A DNA stretch of 46,638 nt, taken from contig JAGRFX010000009.1 of NCBI GenBank assembly GCA_020445805.1, positions 1-46,638 on the forward strand, written 5' to 3'. The notes under the pieces are model-generated. The model made no database searches, was not told where the DNA came from, and saw only the letters and a list, made by a program, of their open reading frames with translations. A program made the position numbers and the translations under genes. Below are positions 20,910 to 29,392 of the stretch, piece after piece; the first letter of the stretch is position 1; every line of letters starts with the position of its first letter. The stretch comes from Rhodocyclaceae bacterium (GTDB lineage: Bacteria; Pseudomonadota; Gammaproteobacteria; Burkholderiales; Rhodocyclaceae).

Positions 20910-22289
20910 TCAAAACTCCCTTGCCGTCTGGGGGTTCAGTAGGTTCTCTTCGTCGGCGCGATGCTGCTCGGCGCCGACCTTTTTTTCGATGGTACGGTCT
21001 GCCCGCACGTCCGGCGTGACGGGCGCGTCACGCCTGGCCGCGGAAGGGCGCGGCCGGTCGCCGGCGGGCGAGACGGCCGGGCCCTGGACCATGCGCAGCT
21101 GGTAGACCGGCTCGGGCATCACGATGCCGGCCCGGTCGAAGGCATCCTTGACCGCCCGGATCGCCTCGCTGCGCACCTTGAGGAAGCTGGCCCGGGTCTG
21201 GTTCACCCACGCAAAGGCCCGCAGGACGACATTGGAATCGCCCAGCGACTCGACCACCACCACGGGACGCGGCTCCTCGAGCACGCCCTCCACGGCGGAC
21301 AAGGTGTCGGCGGCGAGGGTCAGGGTGGGCAGCAGGTCGAGGTCGGTATCCACCCCGATGTCGAACTGGAAGCGTCGCTCGGCGTGCCGCGAGTAGTTGA
21401 CGATGACGGCCTTGAACACCGCCGCATTGGGGATGCGGATGTGGTTGCCGTCCGGCGACAGCAGCACGGTGGCCCGCGAGGTCAGGCGCACCACGTTGCC
21501 TTCGTGTCCGTCGATGCTCACCAGGTCATTGACCGCGAAGGGATTGCGGACGCTGAGCAGGAGGCTGGCGATGGTGTTCTCGACCGTGTCGCGCACCGCG
21601 AAACCCAGGGCCAGGCCGACCAGGCCGGCCGCGCCCAGCAGGGTGCCGATGAGGCTGGTCGCATCGAACAGCACCAGCGCCGCGAAGATACCGACCACCA
21701 CGCAGGCGATGTGCGCGAACTGCCCCAGGAACAGGGCCACGAAGGGATTGGGGGCCAGGCGACCGAGCAGCGCGCGGCGCGACCCCAGCCAGCGCCCGAT
21801 CAGCCAGGACAGGCCGACGATCAGCAGCGCGGCCAGCAGCAGGGGCAGTCGGGCGACGACGGTGGCCACCCCGGCCAGCAGAGAGGCCCAGCCGGCCCGC
21901 AGCCCTTCGGCGAGGGAGCGATCGATGGCGATCTCCGATTCGACCGCCACCACCCCCTCCACCTGTTCGGCAAAACGCAGCGCCCGCTCCGCCTGGCGCC
22001 CGGATCCGACCACGCCCCTGAGGCTGACGACCCCGCCCGAGGAACGCACCGTCACCCCGTCGAGCCCGTCCACCTCGCGGTAGATCTGGCGCAGGCGGGC
22101 CGTGATGGCGTCGTCGTCGGGCCGCTCGCGACCGACCGCGATCACCCGATCCCCCGCCGTCCCGCCGGACGCGGACTCCGAGGCCAGCAGGCCGCTCAGG
22201 TCCTGGGCCTGCGCCGCATGGCCGACCGTCAGCAGGACACCCAGCAGGATCAGCGCGATACACAGGGGCCAGGGCGTCGAGCTACGCAT
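20910..22289 (-). CDS. MscS-family mechanosensitive channel with N-terminal BON domain
   Basis: A 459-residue inner-membrane channel. A cleavable signal peptide (about 1-29, ending AAQAQ) is followed by a periplasmic BON domain (about 60-125, with DGVTVRSSGGVVSLRGVV in parts and VVAVESEI), then three to four membrane helices (about 133-225). The pore-lining MscS helix reads GLALGFAVRDTVENTIAS, followed by NPFAVNDLVSI and the beta domain (GNVVRLTSRATVLLSPDGN and IPNAAVF). It ends in a poorly conserved Pro/Arg-rich tail. Such channels release solutes on hypo-osmotic shock; the BON domain may bind phospholipid or the cell envelope. The start follows GGAGACG. It is the first gene of a likely minus-strand operon with the hemerythrin and SDR genes. 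Confidence 0.92.
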   Translation of the reverse strand: MRSSTPWPLCIALILLGVLLTVGHAAQAQDLSGLLASESASGGTAGDRVIAVGRERPDDDAITARLRQIYREVDGLDGVTVRSSGGVVSLRGVVGSGRQAERALRFAEQVEGVVAVESEIAIDRSLAEGLRAGWASLLAGVATVVARLPLLLAALLIVGLSWLIGRWLGSRRALLGRLAPNPFVALFLGQFAHIACVVVGIFAALVLFDATSLIGTLLGAAGLVGLALGFAVRDTVENTIASLLLSVRNPFAVNDLVSIDGHEGNVVRLTSRATVLLSPDGNHIRIPNAAVFKAVIVNYSRHAERRFQFDIGVDTDLDLLPTLTLAADTLSAVEGVLEEPRPVVVVESLGDSNVVLRAFAWVNQTRASFLKVRSEAIRAVKDAFDRAGIVMPEPVYQLRMVQGPAVSPAGDRPRPSAARRDAPVTPDVRADRTIEKKVGAEQHRADEENLLNPQTAREF

Positions 22290-22426
22290 GGGCGGGTCGT
22301 CTCCGGTTCGTGGTGGCGGCGGGGGATCGCCGACGAGCCCAATGTAACGGGACGACCGGCCGGCGCCCGTCGGCGCCTGCCATCGCGGCGTGTCAGCCGC
22401 CTCCTACACGACAGCGCCGGCCGGAT

Positions 22427-23644
22427 TCAGCGGCGGCGGCCCTCGGGCCCGTAGCGGGTCCAGAACTGGCTGAACGAGGCACACAGCCGGGGCGGATCCG
22501 GCAGCCAGCGCGGCGGGTCGCGCAGCTCGGTGGCGAGCGTCGGCAGCACCTCCCGGTAGCCGGCATGGCGGACCCGCTCGGCGATCACCCGGCGCCCTGC
22601 GAGCGCGGCCGACAGCATCGTCGCGTCTCCGACGAAGAGCCGGTCGCAGACCCGTCTCAGCCGCGGCAGCACGAACTGCCAGCGCTGGGCCGACCACGGA
22701 AACTGCCGGTGATGGGCCAGATGGACGACCCCCAGCACCAGGGCGCCGCTCGGCTTGCGTGCGGGCGGGCGCAGGTGCCAGGGATGCAGCAGCACCACCG
22801 TGCGACCCGGCGCGATGCACGGCAGCAGGCCGTCGCAGGCCTCGAGCAGGCCGGGCGGCGGGCAGGCCAGGGTGGCCGGCTCGACCACCGGATCGCCGCC
22901 GCGGCAGCCGAACAGCATGCGCGCCCGCCCCCGGGCCAGGGCCTCCAGGGTCGCATATTCGGCGTCCAGGGCCGAACCGGCGCATTGCCAGTCCGGCGGC
23001 GCGTGGCGGGCCACGTTCTCGGCATTGAAGAGATAGGGCTTGCGGCTGAAGGTGGCCGCCACCCACTGCCAGGAGAGATGGTTGGCGGCCAGGTCTCCGT
23101 CCAGCAGGTGGCCCAGCATCCAGTCGGCGCCGGCCCGCCAATGCACCTTGGCGTAGTGAACCACGAAGGAGGCCAGCCACATGCGGGCGTGGTTGTGCAG
23201 GTAGCCGCTGCGATACAGGGTGCGCACGGCCTGGTCGATGGTCGGCACGCCGGTCCGCCCTTCGCGCAGGGCGGTCGGCAGGGTGTCGGCATACTGCACG
23301 CCCTCGAGTCCGGGCCACACGTCGTCCAGCAGCCCATCGCCCAGGTGGCTCCAGACGTGGTGGTAGTACTCGCGCCAGGCAAACTCGTAGGCCAGCTTGT
23401 GGCGGGCCCGCAGCCCCCGGTAGCGCACCAGCCACGCCACCACCTGCGGGACCGGCGCGAAGCCGTGGGTGATCCACGGCGACAGGCCGGTCACCGCCCC
23501 GTCCAGGTGATTGCGGGTGCGACCGTAGGCCGCCACGTCCACGCCCTGCAGGCGCGCCGCGAACAGGGGATCCTCCTGCCAGGCCTGCGGCAGGATCTCG
23601 AGTTGTACGGCGGCGTCGATCGCCGCGGCCGGTTGTTCGCCCAC
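22427..23644 (-). CDS. photolyase/cryptochrome-like FAD protein with apparently permuted domain order
   Basis: A 405-residue protein. The first ~240 residues match the C-terminal FAD-binding domain of DNA photolyases and cryptochromes: GLSPWITHGF, EFAWREYYHHVW, GVPTIDQAVRTLYRSGYLHNH in parts, RMWLASFVVHY, WMLGHLLDGDLAANH, LSWQWVA and KPYLFNAENVARHAP. The alpha/beta antenna domain that normally comes first is missing from the N-terminus; only about 35 residues precede the FAD region. Instead a ~165-residue alpha/beta-looking segment follows it (VVLLHPWHL, LVLGVVHL, RWQFVLPRL, RLFVGDATM). This resembles a Rossmann-like antenna domain moved to the end. The second GTG (23644) has GGAGG at good spacing and is preferred to the GTG six bases before it. 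DNA repair or blue-light sensing is inferred from family only. Confidence 0.85.
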   Translation of the reverse strand: MGEQPAAAIDAAVQLEILPQAWQEDPLFAARLQGVDVAAYGRTRNHLDGAVTGLSPWITHGFAPVPQVVAWLVRYRGLRARHKLAYEFAWREYYHHVWSHLGDGLLDDVWPGLEGVQYADTLPTALREGRTGVPTIDQAVRTLYRSGYLHNHARMWLASFVVHYAKVHWRAGADWMLGHLLDGDLAANHLSWQWVAATFSRKPYLFNAENVARHAPPDWQCAGSALDAEYATLEALARGRARMLFGCRGGDPVVEPATLACPPPGLLEACDGLLPCIAPGRTVVLLHPWHLRPPARKPSGALVLGVVHLAHHRQFPWSAQRWQFVLPRLRRVCDRLFVGDATMLSAALAGRRVIAERVRHAGYREVLPTLATELRDPPRWLPDPPRLCASFSQFWTRYGPEGRRR

Positions 23645-23944
23645 CCCCACGCCTCCAATCCCACGATGGACAATCGACCAGCGTAGCGACCCCGCCGTTC
23701 CCCGTCATCCACGATGCGCCGTGCCTGCTGCGTCGCCGCCCGGCCGGCCTGGCTGGCACCCCGACCCGGCAGCGAGGGCCGTCCCCCGCCCTGGACACGA
23801 CAGGAAACAATTGCCGCTCCCGACCCGATCCCGGACGGGCCGCCCGCCGTGCTAGCATTCGCCGGCGTCGGATTTGCGCACCGCAACATTCCGTTTGGCT
23901 GGTCGATCCGCCGCCTTGCCCATGTCTAGTTGAGGAAAGGTCAG

Positions 23945-24310
23945 ATGAAACACGCACTGCTCGTGACCGCGATGATCGCACTTGCCCTGTCGGCCTGCTC
24001 GAAGCAGGAACCCGCGGCACCGGCCGCGCAGCCCAGCGCTGTCGAGCGCGCCAAGGAAGCCGCCAGCCAGGCCGTCGAGTCGGCCAAGGAAAGCGCGGCC
24101 GCAGCCGGCGATGCCGCCAAGGCCGCCGCCGAGGCCACCAAGGAGTCCGCATCCGAGGCCGCCGACGCCGCCAAGGAAAAGGTCGGCGAAGCGGCCCAGG
24201 CCGCCAAGGAAGGCGCCGAAGATGCCGCCGAAGCCGCCCGCAAGGCCGCCGAGGCTGCCGTCCAGGCCGCCAAGGAGAGCGCAGAGGCTGCCAAGGAATC
24301 CGCCAAATAA
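23945..24310 (+). CDS. Ala/Lys/Glu-rich repeat lipoprotein
   Basis: A 121-residue predicted outer- or inner-membrane lipoprotein. The signal peptide ends in the lipobox LSAC (Cys19 of the ATG 23945 form). The mature part is almost wholly built of amphipathic repeats of about 11 residues (AKEAA, VESAKESA, AAEATKESA, AADAAKEK, AAQAAKEG and so on), giving a long helix or coiled coil like LEA-type stress proteins or murein-lipoprotein-like rods. There is no enzyme domain. The start was chosen for AGGAAAGG just upstream; an in-frame ATG at 23930 lies before that site. A strong intrinsic terminator follows the stop, so the gene is monocistronic and probably well expressed. Confidence 0.85.
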   Translation: MKHALLVTAMIALALSACSKQEPAAPAAQPSAVERAKEAASQAVESAKESAAAAGDAAKAAAEATKESASEAADAAKEKVGEAAQAAKEGAEDAAEAARKAAEAAVQAAKESAEAAKESAK

Positions 24311-24333
24311 GCGGCTGCGCACTGGCGCGGGAG

Positions 24334-24361
24334 GGCCGACCCGAGGGTCGGCCTTTTTTTT
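24334..24361 (+). terminator. rho-independent terminator after the repeat lipoprotein
   Basis: An 8-bp GC-rich stem, GGCCGACC and GGTCGGCC, with a CGAG loop, followed directly by eight T residues (24354-24361). It lies 24 bases after the lipoprotein stop and is the clearest intrinsic terminator in the window. Confidence 0.93.
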
Positions 24362-24455
24362 GTGGCTGCGGGCCGCACCGCGCCACACAAATCCGGAAAC
24401 GATTCTCCGCGCCGCGCCCCTTGGAGTGGCAGCACCGGTCGCGCACAATGGCCCG

Positions 24456-24803
24456 ATGTTCAGGACATTGTCGTGGGCCCTCTGCGCAGGCGCCCTGCTG
24501 CTGACCCCGGCGCTGTGGGCCGACGACGCCGCAGCGCCGCCCGAATCCCTCTGCCGCTGCCTCGGCAAGCCCGCCGAGGCCGGCTGCGAGACCCTGCTGG
24601 CGCGGCTGCCCGAGGACGATCTGGCCCGTTCTGCCGCCAATTGCGCAGCCCCCGAGCGTGGCGGGCCCACCCTCTGCCAGTGCCTCACCCACGAGGCGCC
24701 CGACGCCGCCATGGCGCGCCACTGCGACGGCGTGCTGGCCAGCCTCGAGATGCCGGCCATCGCGCGGGCCCGGGCCCGCTGCAACAACCCTCTGCCCGAC
24801 TGA
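24456..24803 (+). CDS. small secreted Cys-rich protein with internal duplication
   Basis: A 115-residue protein not recognised as a known family. It has a clear signal peptide (about 1-22, ending ALWADD), so it is periplasmic. The mature part has eight cysteines in two similar halves, each starting with a CxC pair (LCRCLG and LCQCLT), then a Cys in a helical stretch (CETLLARL and CDGVLASL), then a final Cys (NCAAP and RCNNP). The 4+4 pattern suggests a tandem duplication stabilised by disulfides, or a metal-binding role. The ribosome binding site is weak. A TTGGAG/CACAAT pair with 17-base spacing ends seven bases before the ATG, so a leaderless or very short leader transcript is possible. Function unknown. 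Confidence 0.65.
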   Translation: MFRTLSWALCAGALLLTPALWADDAAAPPESLCRCLGKPAEAGCETLLARLPEDDLARSAANCAAPERGGPTLCQCLTHEAPDAAMARHCDGVLASLEMPAIARARARCNNPLPD

Positions 24804-24816
24804 CGACGGCGCCGCC

Positions 24817-26454
24817 CTAAGCCACGCCGCGCGCCTCGAGCACCGCCCGTGCCCGCGGCGTCAGCACGACGACCAGTTTCATCATGGCCCGGGTCGCGCC
24901 GACGAAGAGCTTGCGCAGGGTCCGGTCGTCGAGGACGTCGAAGTCCACCTCGGCGAGGATCACCGCAGGTGCGGACTGGCCCTTGAAGCGGTAGACCGAC
25001 TCCACCAGCAGTTCGCCGGGCGAATACTCGGGCGAACCGAAGAGGTCGTAGCGGCCCGTGAAACCGCGCAGGCTGACCCGGCCCAGGCTCTCGCGGCCCA
25101 GCAGGCGGGAATGCTCGCGCCCCCGGAAGGTGATCAGCGCCGTGTCCTCGCGGCGGTAGCCGGCGGCAAAGCAGAGGCGCACCGCCTCCCGAACCCGGGC
25201 CTCGAGTGCCTCTTCTGACCCATAGACCACGAAATCCACCTCGCCCCGCTCGAAGGGCGAGCGCGCCTCGGGCCGTGCCCCCTCGGGCAACAGTTCGGCC
25301 AGCATCCGCACGATGGCCCGCGGGCTGCGGTAGTTGCCCTCGGCCCGCAGGCCCACCCAGCCCGGCAGGGCCACCGGCTCGCGCCCATAGAGGTTCTGCA
25401 GGGGATCCTCGAGCCAGATCATCCGGGCGTCGGGCCGGGCGTGGCGGAAGACCTGGTCCCGCCAGGCCTCGGGAAAATCCTGCCCCTCGTCCACGATCAC
25501 GGTATCGAACAGGAAGTCCGGCCCGGGCTCGATGGCCGCCGCGTCGCGTACCAGCCGCTCGAAGGCATCCTCCACCGTGAAGTCCGGAATCGTGCCGTGG
25601 GCGCGCAGGCACTGGTCGCACAGCATGTGAAAGGTGCACACCTGCCCGCCCGGCGGCGCGATGGCGCGGATGTGGTCGGCCAGGGGCCGGTTGTAGCAGA
25701 CGTAGAGCACCCGCCGACCGGCCTCGATGGCCGCCCGCAGCTCCGCCAGGGCGAGCTGGGTCTTGCCGGAACCCGCGGTGCCGGTGACCCGCAGCCGGAA
25801 GGGCTGCATGTCGAGCTGCCGCGCCCAGTGGGCGAGCCCCCCCGAGACCCGGTTCACCAGGCTGCGGGCCTGCCCCACCAGAGCGCTGACGTCGGGCTCG
25901 AGCTGGATGATGTCGCGCAGGAAGCGGTGCACCGAATCGGCCACCGGGTGGTCGCTGCCGGGGCCGAGGATGGCCTCGATGCAGGCGGCCAGGCCCTCCC
26001 GGCGGGTGGCATCGACGATGCGCTCGGCCGCCAGGCCGGCCGATGCCGGCTCGCGCACGGTGTAGTCGGGGCAATACAGGAGGTACTCCAGCTCGGCGCT
26101 GTCGGGACGGATCCGCTCCGCCAGCTTGCGCCCCAGCACCTGCAGGCTGCGGCCGATCCGCACCGGCACGCTGAAGCGGCGCCCCGGATAGCGCTTGACC
26201 AGCCCCTCCGGGGTTTCGTCGAGGAGCCCGCTCATCTGCTCGACCAGCAGCACGGCGCCGGCGCGATTGACGATCGCGAAGCTCACCTCGCCGTAGATCG
26301 AATGCCCCTGCTCCACCGTGGTCCAGTGGACCGCGTGGTAGACCGTGTAGTCGTCGGGCAGCGTCGCCTCGAAGGCCGCCAGCGTGGCGATCTCGCGGGC
26401 AGCCGCGCCGGCCGCCTCGAGCTCGCGCCAGCCGTCGGGGTGGATCCGTGCCAT
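24817..26454 (-). CDS. NERD-like domain plus superfamily 1 helicase/ATPase
   Basis: A 545-residue protein. Residues about 15-110 resemble a nuclease-related (NERD) domain, but the usual catalytic GExD...ExK pattern reads GEVSF...VEQMSG, so nuclease activity is doubtful. Residues about 215-545 form a UvrD/Rep-type P-loop ATPase with Walker A GTAGSGKT (225-232), Walker B IVDEGQDF (Asp322/Glu323), motif III WLEDPLQNLYG, motif IV NYRSP, RFKGQSAPAVIL (motif V) and LFVGATRAMMKLVVV (motif VI). All helicase motifs are present. Proteins of this type act in DNA repair or as nucleic-acid-stimulated ATPases; substrate is unknown. ATG 26454 is used. The gene is divergent from the YaiI/LysR operon. Confidence 0.85.
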   Translation of the reverse strand: MARIHPDGWRELEAAGAAAREIATLAAFEATLPDDYTVYHAVHWTTVEQGHSIYGEVSFAIVNRAGAVLLVEQMSGLLDETPEGLVKRYPGRRFSVPVRIGRSLQVLGRKLAERIRPDSAELEYLLYCPDYTVREPASAGLAAERIVDATRREGLAACIEAILGPGSDHPVADSVHRFLRDIIQLEPDVSALVGQARSLVNRVSGGLAHWARQLDMQPFRLRVTGTAGSGKTQLALAELRAAIEAGRRVLYVCYNRPLADHIRAIAPPGGQVCTFHMLCDQCLRAHGTIPDFTVEDAFERLVRDAAAIEPGPDFLFDTVIVDEGQDFPEAWRDQVFRHARPDARMIWLEDPLQNLYGREPVALPGWVGLRAEGNYRSPRAIVRMLAELLPEGARPEARSPFERGEVDFVVYGSEEALEARVREAVRLCFAAGYRREDTALITFRGREHSRLLGRESLGRVSLRGFTGRYDLFGSPEYSPGELLVESVYRFKGQSAPAVILAEVDFDVLDDRTLRKLFVGATRAMMKLVVVLTPRARAVLEARGVA

Positions 26455-26571
26455 CTGCCTGCCCCCTGCCTGATTCGGATATCGCCCTCAGGGTAGCCGA
26501 ATCGGCCGGCCCGCGGCCCACGGGCGCCCGGCGCGGTACCATGGGGCCCTGACAGCTTGCCGGAGACTGGA

Positions 26572-27024
26572 ATGAAGATCTGGGTGGACGCCGACGCCTG
26601 CCCCGTGGCGGTCCGCGAGATCCTCTATCGGGCCGCCCGGCGCACCGAGGTGCTGCTGACCCTGGTCGCCAACCAGTGGCTCAAGACCCCGCCCTCGCCG
26701 TGGATCCGGGCGATCCAGGTGCCGGCGGGCTTCGACGAGGCGGACAAGCGCATCGCCGCCGAGGCCGCCGCCGGCGACCTGGTCATCACCGCCGATATTC
26801 CGCTGGCCGCGGCCGTGATCGCCAATGGCGCGCAGGTGCTGGACCCGCGGGGCGAGCCGCTCGACGCCGGCAACATCGGCGAGCGGGTGACGATGCGCAA
26901 CCTGATGGACACCCTGCGCTCGGGCGGCGTCGACACCGGCGGCCCGCCGGCCTATTCGACGGCCGACGCCAAGGCCTTCGCCGACCGCCTCGACCGCCTG
27001 CTGGCGCGCCGGCCCGCCCGATGA
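26572..27024 (+). CDS. yaiI: YaiI/YqxD family protein (UPF0178, DUF188)
   Basis: A 150-residue member of a conserved PIN-like family of unknown role. Hallmarks are the N-terminal [13 protein letters not shown], the central [27 protein letters not shown] and [16 protein letters not shown] in parts, plus a C-terminal [23 protein letters not shown] end. The conserved acidic residues (DADAC, TADIPLA) suggest a metal-dependent nuclease fold, but no activity is established. The start is ATG 26572 with GGAGACTGG upstream. The stop overlaps the LysR start by four bases (ATGA). Confidence 0.92.
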   Translation: MKIWVDADACPVAVREILYRAARRTEVLLTLVANQWLKTPPSPWIRAIQVPAGFDEADKRIAAEAAAGDLVITADIPLAAAVIANGAQVLDPRGEPLDAGNIGERVTMRNLMDTLRSGGVDTGGPPAYSTADAKAFADRLDRLLARRPAR

Positions 27025-27944
27025 TCGCCCGCAAGTACCTGTACCTGATCGCCCTGGCGCGCGAGAAGCACTTTGGCCGCGCCGCCGCGGCCTGCCACGT
27101 GTCGTCCTCGACGCTGTCGGCGGCCATCAAGGACATCGAGACCGAGCTGGGCGTCACCGTCGTCGAGCGCGGCCAGCAGTTCGTGGGCCTGACCGCCGAG
27201 GGCCGTTGCGTACTCGAGCACGCCCAGCGCCTGGCCGATGGCGTCGCCGGTCTCAGGCAGGAGCTGGCCACCCTGCGCGACCGGCTCCAGGGCCGGCTGG
27301 TGATCGGGGTAATCCCGACCGCCCTGACCGCGGTCAGCGCGCTGACCGCGGCCTTCACCCGGCGCCATCCCCAGGTGGCGCTCGAGGTGCGCTCCCTGTC
27401 CACCGGCGACATCCTCCACCGCCTCGCCCACTTCGAGGTGGACGCCGGCATCATCTACCTGCCCCACCAGGGCGACCAGCCCCTCGTCACCCAGCCCCTG
27501 TGGGTCGAGGACCACGTGCTGCTGACGCCGCGGGGCGGCCCCCTGGACGGGCGCGAGTCCATCGCCTGGGCCGAGGCCGCCGACCTGCCCCTGTGCCTGC
27601 TCACCCCCGACATGCTCAACCGGCGCACCATCGACGAGACCTTCGCCTCGGTGGGCACCCGGGCCCGGCCGACCCTCGAGACCAACTCCATCGTCAGCCT
27701 GCTGGCCCATGTCTGCAGCGGCGCCTGGAGCACCATCATCCCGCGCAGCGTACTGGAGCAGATCGGCATCCCCGGCGAGGCGCGGGTGCTGCCCCTGGTG
27801 GCGCCCTCGCTGGCCTGGACCACCGGACTCGCCACCCTGCTCCAGGACCCGCCCAAGCCCCTGATCGCCGCCCTGCGCGAGGTGGCGGCGGCCCTGCCGG
27901 GCGGACTGGGCGACGGAGAGGGGCACGATGCGCCTGCCCCTTGA
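27021..27944 (+). CDS. LysR family transcriptional regulator
   Basis: A 307-residue regulator. Residues about 3-62 are the winged helix-turn-helix ([21 protein letters not shown] in parts, then [11 protein letters not shown] and LTAEG). Residues about 90-295 are the ligand-binding domain, starting [12 protein letters not shown] and ending in a short acidic tail. The segment [19 protein letters not shown] is typical of the inducer-binding fold. The start ATG 27021 overlaps the yaiI stop, and its 3' end overlaps the next gene by 17 bases, so it is translated within a three-gene operon rather than from a divergent promoter, which is unusual for LysR genes. Its effector and targets are unknown. 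Confidence 0.93.
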   Translation: MIARKYLYLIALAREKHFGRAAAACHVSSSTLSAAIKDIETELGVTVVERGQQFVGLTAEGRCVLEHAQRLADGVAGLRQELATLRDRLQGRLVIGVIPTALTAVSALTAAFTRRHPQVALEVRSLSTGDILHRLAHFEVDAGIIYLPHQGDQPLVTQPLWVEDHVLLTPRGGPLDGRESIAWAEAADLPLCLLTPDMLNRRTIDETFASVGTRARPTLETNSIVSLLAHVCSGAWSTIIPRSVLEQIGIPGEARVLPLVAPSLAWTTGLATLLQDPPKPLIAALREVAAALPGGLGDGEGHDAPAP

Positions 27945-29268
27945 GGCCCTGCCGGTCCGGCTCTCCACCCTGTGGGACCGCCTGCGCACCAGCTACTGGT
28001 TCGTGCCCACGCTCATGCTGGTGGCCGCCGCACTGGCAGCCTGGCTCGCCATCTACGCCGACACCCGGGTGGACCTGCGGCGCATGAGCGGGCTGGCCTG
28101 GGCCCTGGTGGCCAGCAGCGAGGGCGCGACCGCCGTGATGTCCACCGTCGCCGGCTCGATGGTGACCATCGCCGGCGTAATGGTGTTCTCGATCACCCTG
28201 GTGGCCCTGTCGCTGGCCTCCAACCAGTTCGGCCCACGGATGCTGCGCAACTTCATCCGCGACCGGGTGAACCAGAGCGCGCTGGGCGCCTTCCTGGCCA
28301 CCTTCCTGTACTGCCTGCTGGTGCTCAGCGCCATCCGCCACGGCCCGGAGGGCACCGAGTTCGTACCCCGCCTGGCGGTGGGCGTGGGGGTGCTGCTGGC
28401 CGTGGCGAGCGTGGCCACCCTGATCGCCTACATCCACCACGTGGCCGTCACGATCCAGGCCGACACCCTGATCCAGGTCATCCACGCGGACCTGTGCGCG
28501 CTGATGGACGCGCTCTATCCGCCGGCGGCTGGGGCGGCCACGGCCGATGGCGCCGTCGATACCGCAATACGGCATCGCTTCGACGCGTCACCGGGGCGCG
28601 TGGCCGCGCCCTGTGACGGCTACCTCCAGGCCGTGGACCACGGCGCGCTGGCGTCGGCCGCTGCGGACGCCGACGTGGTGCTGCGGCTCGACCGGGCCGC
28701 CGGCCATCACGTGCTGCCGGGGAGCGTCCTGATGTCGGTCTGGCCCGGCACGCGGCTCGACGGCCCCCTCGAAGCGCGCCTGCAGGCCTGCGTGGTGTTC
28801 GGCCACCAGCGCACCGCCACCCAGGACCTGGAGTTCGCCCTCGACCAGCTGGTGGAGATCGCGGCCCGGGCCCTGTCGCCGGGCATCAACGATCCCTTCA
28901 CGGCCATCACCTGCATCGACCGCCTGAGTTCGGCGCTGGCCCGCCTGGCCGCCCGCGGCCGGGTCGAGGGCTGGCATCGCGACGAGGCCGGCGTGCCCCG
29001 GGTGCTGGCCCACCCGCTGCGCTTCGACGCCGCCCTCGACGCCGCCTTCAACCCGATCCGCCAGTACGCCTGCAGCAACGCGCCGGTGGCGATCCGCCTG
29101 ATGGAGGCCCTGGCGGAGCTCGCCGCGGTGTGTCCCGAGCCCGACGACCGCGCCGCGCTCGCCCGCCATGGCGACAAGCTGCTGCGCAATGCCACGGCCC
29201 GATTCGACGACCCGGCCGACCTGGCCGACCTCCGGGAACGCTACCGGCACCTGCACCACCCCGACTGA
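27928..29268 (+). CDS. DUF2254 family membrane protein
   Basis: A 446-residue inner-membrane protein of the DUF2254 family. Four membrane helices lie at about 24-44, 68-92, 115-135 and 148-170, including the family block STVAGSMVTIAGVMVFSITLVALSLASNQFGPRML in parts and DRVNQSALGAFLATF. A cytoplasmic domain follows (about 180-446) with RVAAPCDGYLQ, FGHQRTATQD, ALSPGINDPFTAITCID in parts and PIRQYACSNAPVAIRL. No biochemical role is established. It overlaps the LysR gene by 17 bases, so that regulator may control it. Confidence 0.92.
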   Translation: MRLPLEALPVRLSTLWDRLRTSYWFVPTLMLVAAALAAWLAIYADTRVDLRRMSGLAWALVASSEGATAVMSTVAGSMVTIAGVMVFSITLVALSLASNQFGPRMLRNFIRDRVNQSALGAFLATFLYCLLVLSAIRHGPEGTEFVPRLAVGVGVLLAVASVATLIAYIHHVAVTIQADTLIQVIHADLCALMDALYPPAAGAATADGAVDTAIRHRFDASPGRVAAPCDGYLQAVDHGALASAAADADVVLRLDRAAGHHVLPGSVLMSVWPGTRLDGPLEARLQACVVFGHQRTATQDLEFALDQLVEIAARALSPGINDPFTAITCIDRLSSALARLAARGRVEGWHRDEAGVPRVLAHPLRFDAALDAAFNPIRQYACSNAPVAIRLMEALAELAAVCPEPDDRAALARHGDKLLRNATARFDDPADLADLRERYRHLHHPD

Positions 29269-29311
29269 ATCACCGCCGAGGCCGAATGCCCGGGGAATAT
29301 GCCCACGGCTA

Positions 29312-29340
29312 TGGTCAGTTCGAGGCGCCGCCGATACACT
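29312..29340 (+). promoter_or_regulatory. possible sigma-70 promoter for the orphan CxxC protein
   Basis: TGGTCA (29312-29317) and TACACT (29335-29340), each matching four of six consensus bases, are separated by exactly 17 bases and lie about 50 bases before the ATG at 29393. They sit in the only non-coding stretch (29269-29392) in front of this gene. Confidence 0.4.
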
Positions 29341-29392
29341 GGGACACATTCAGTCGATCGCTCGCCATCGGCGCGCCTCCGGGAGACCATCG

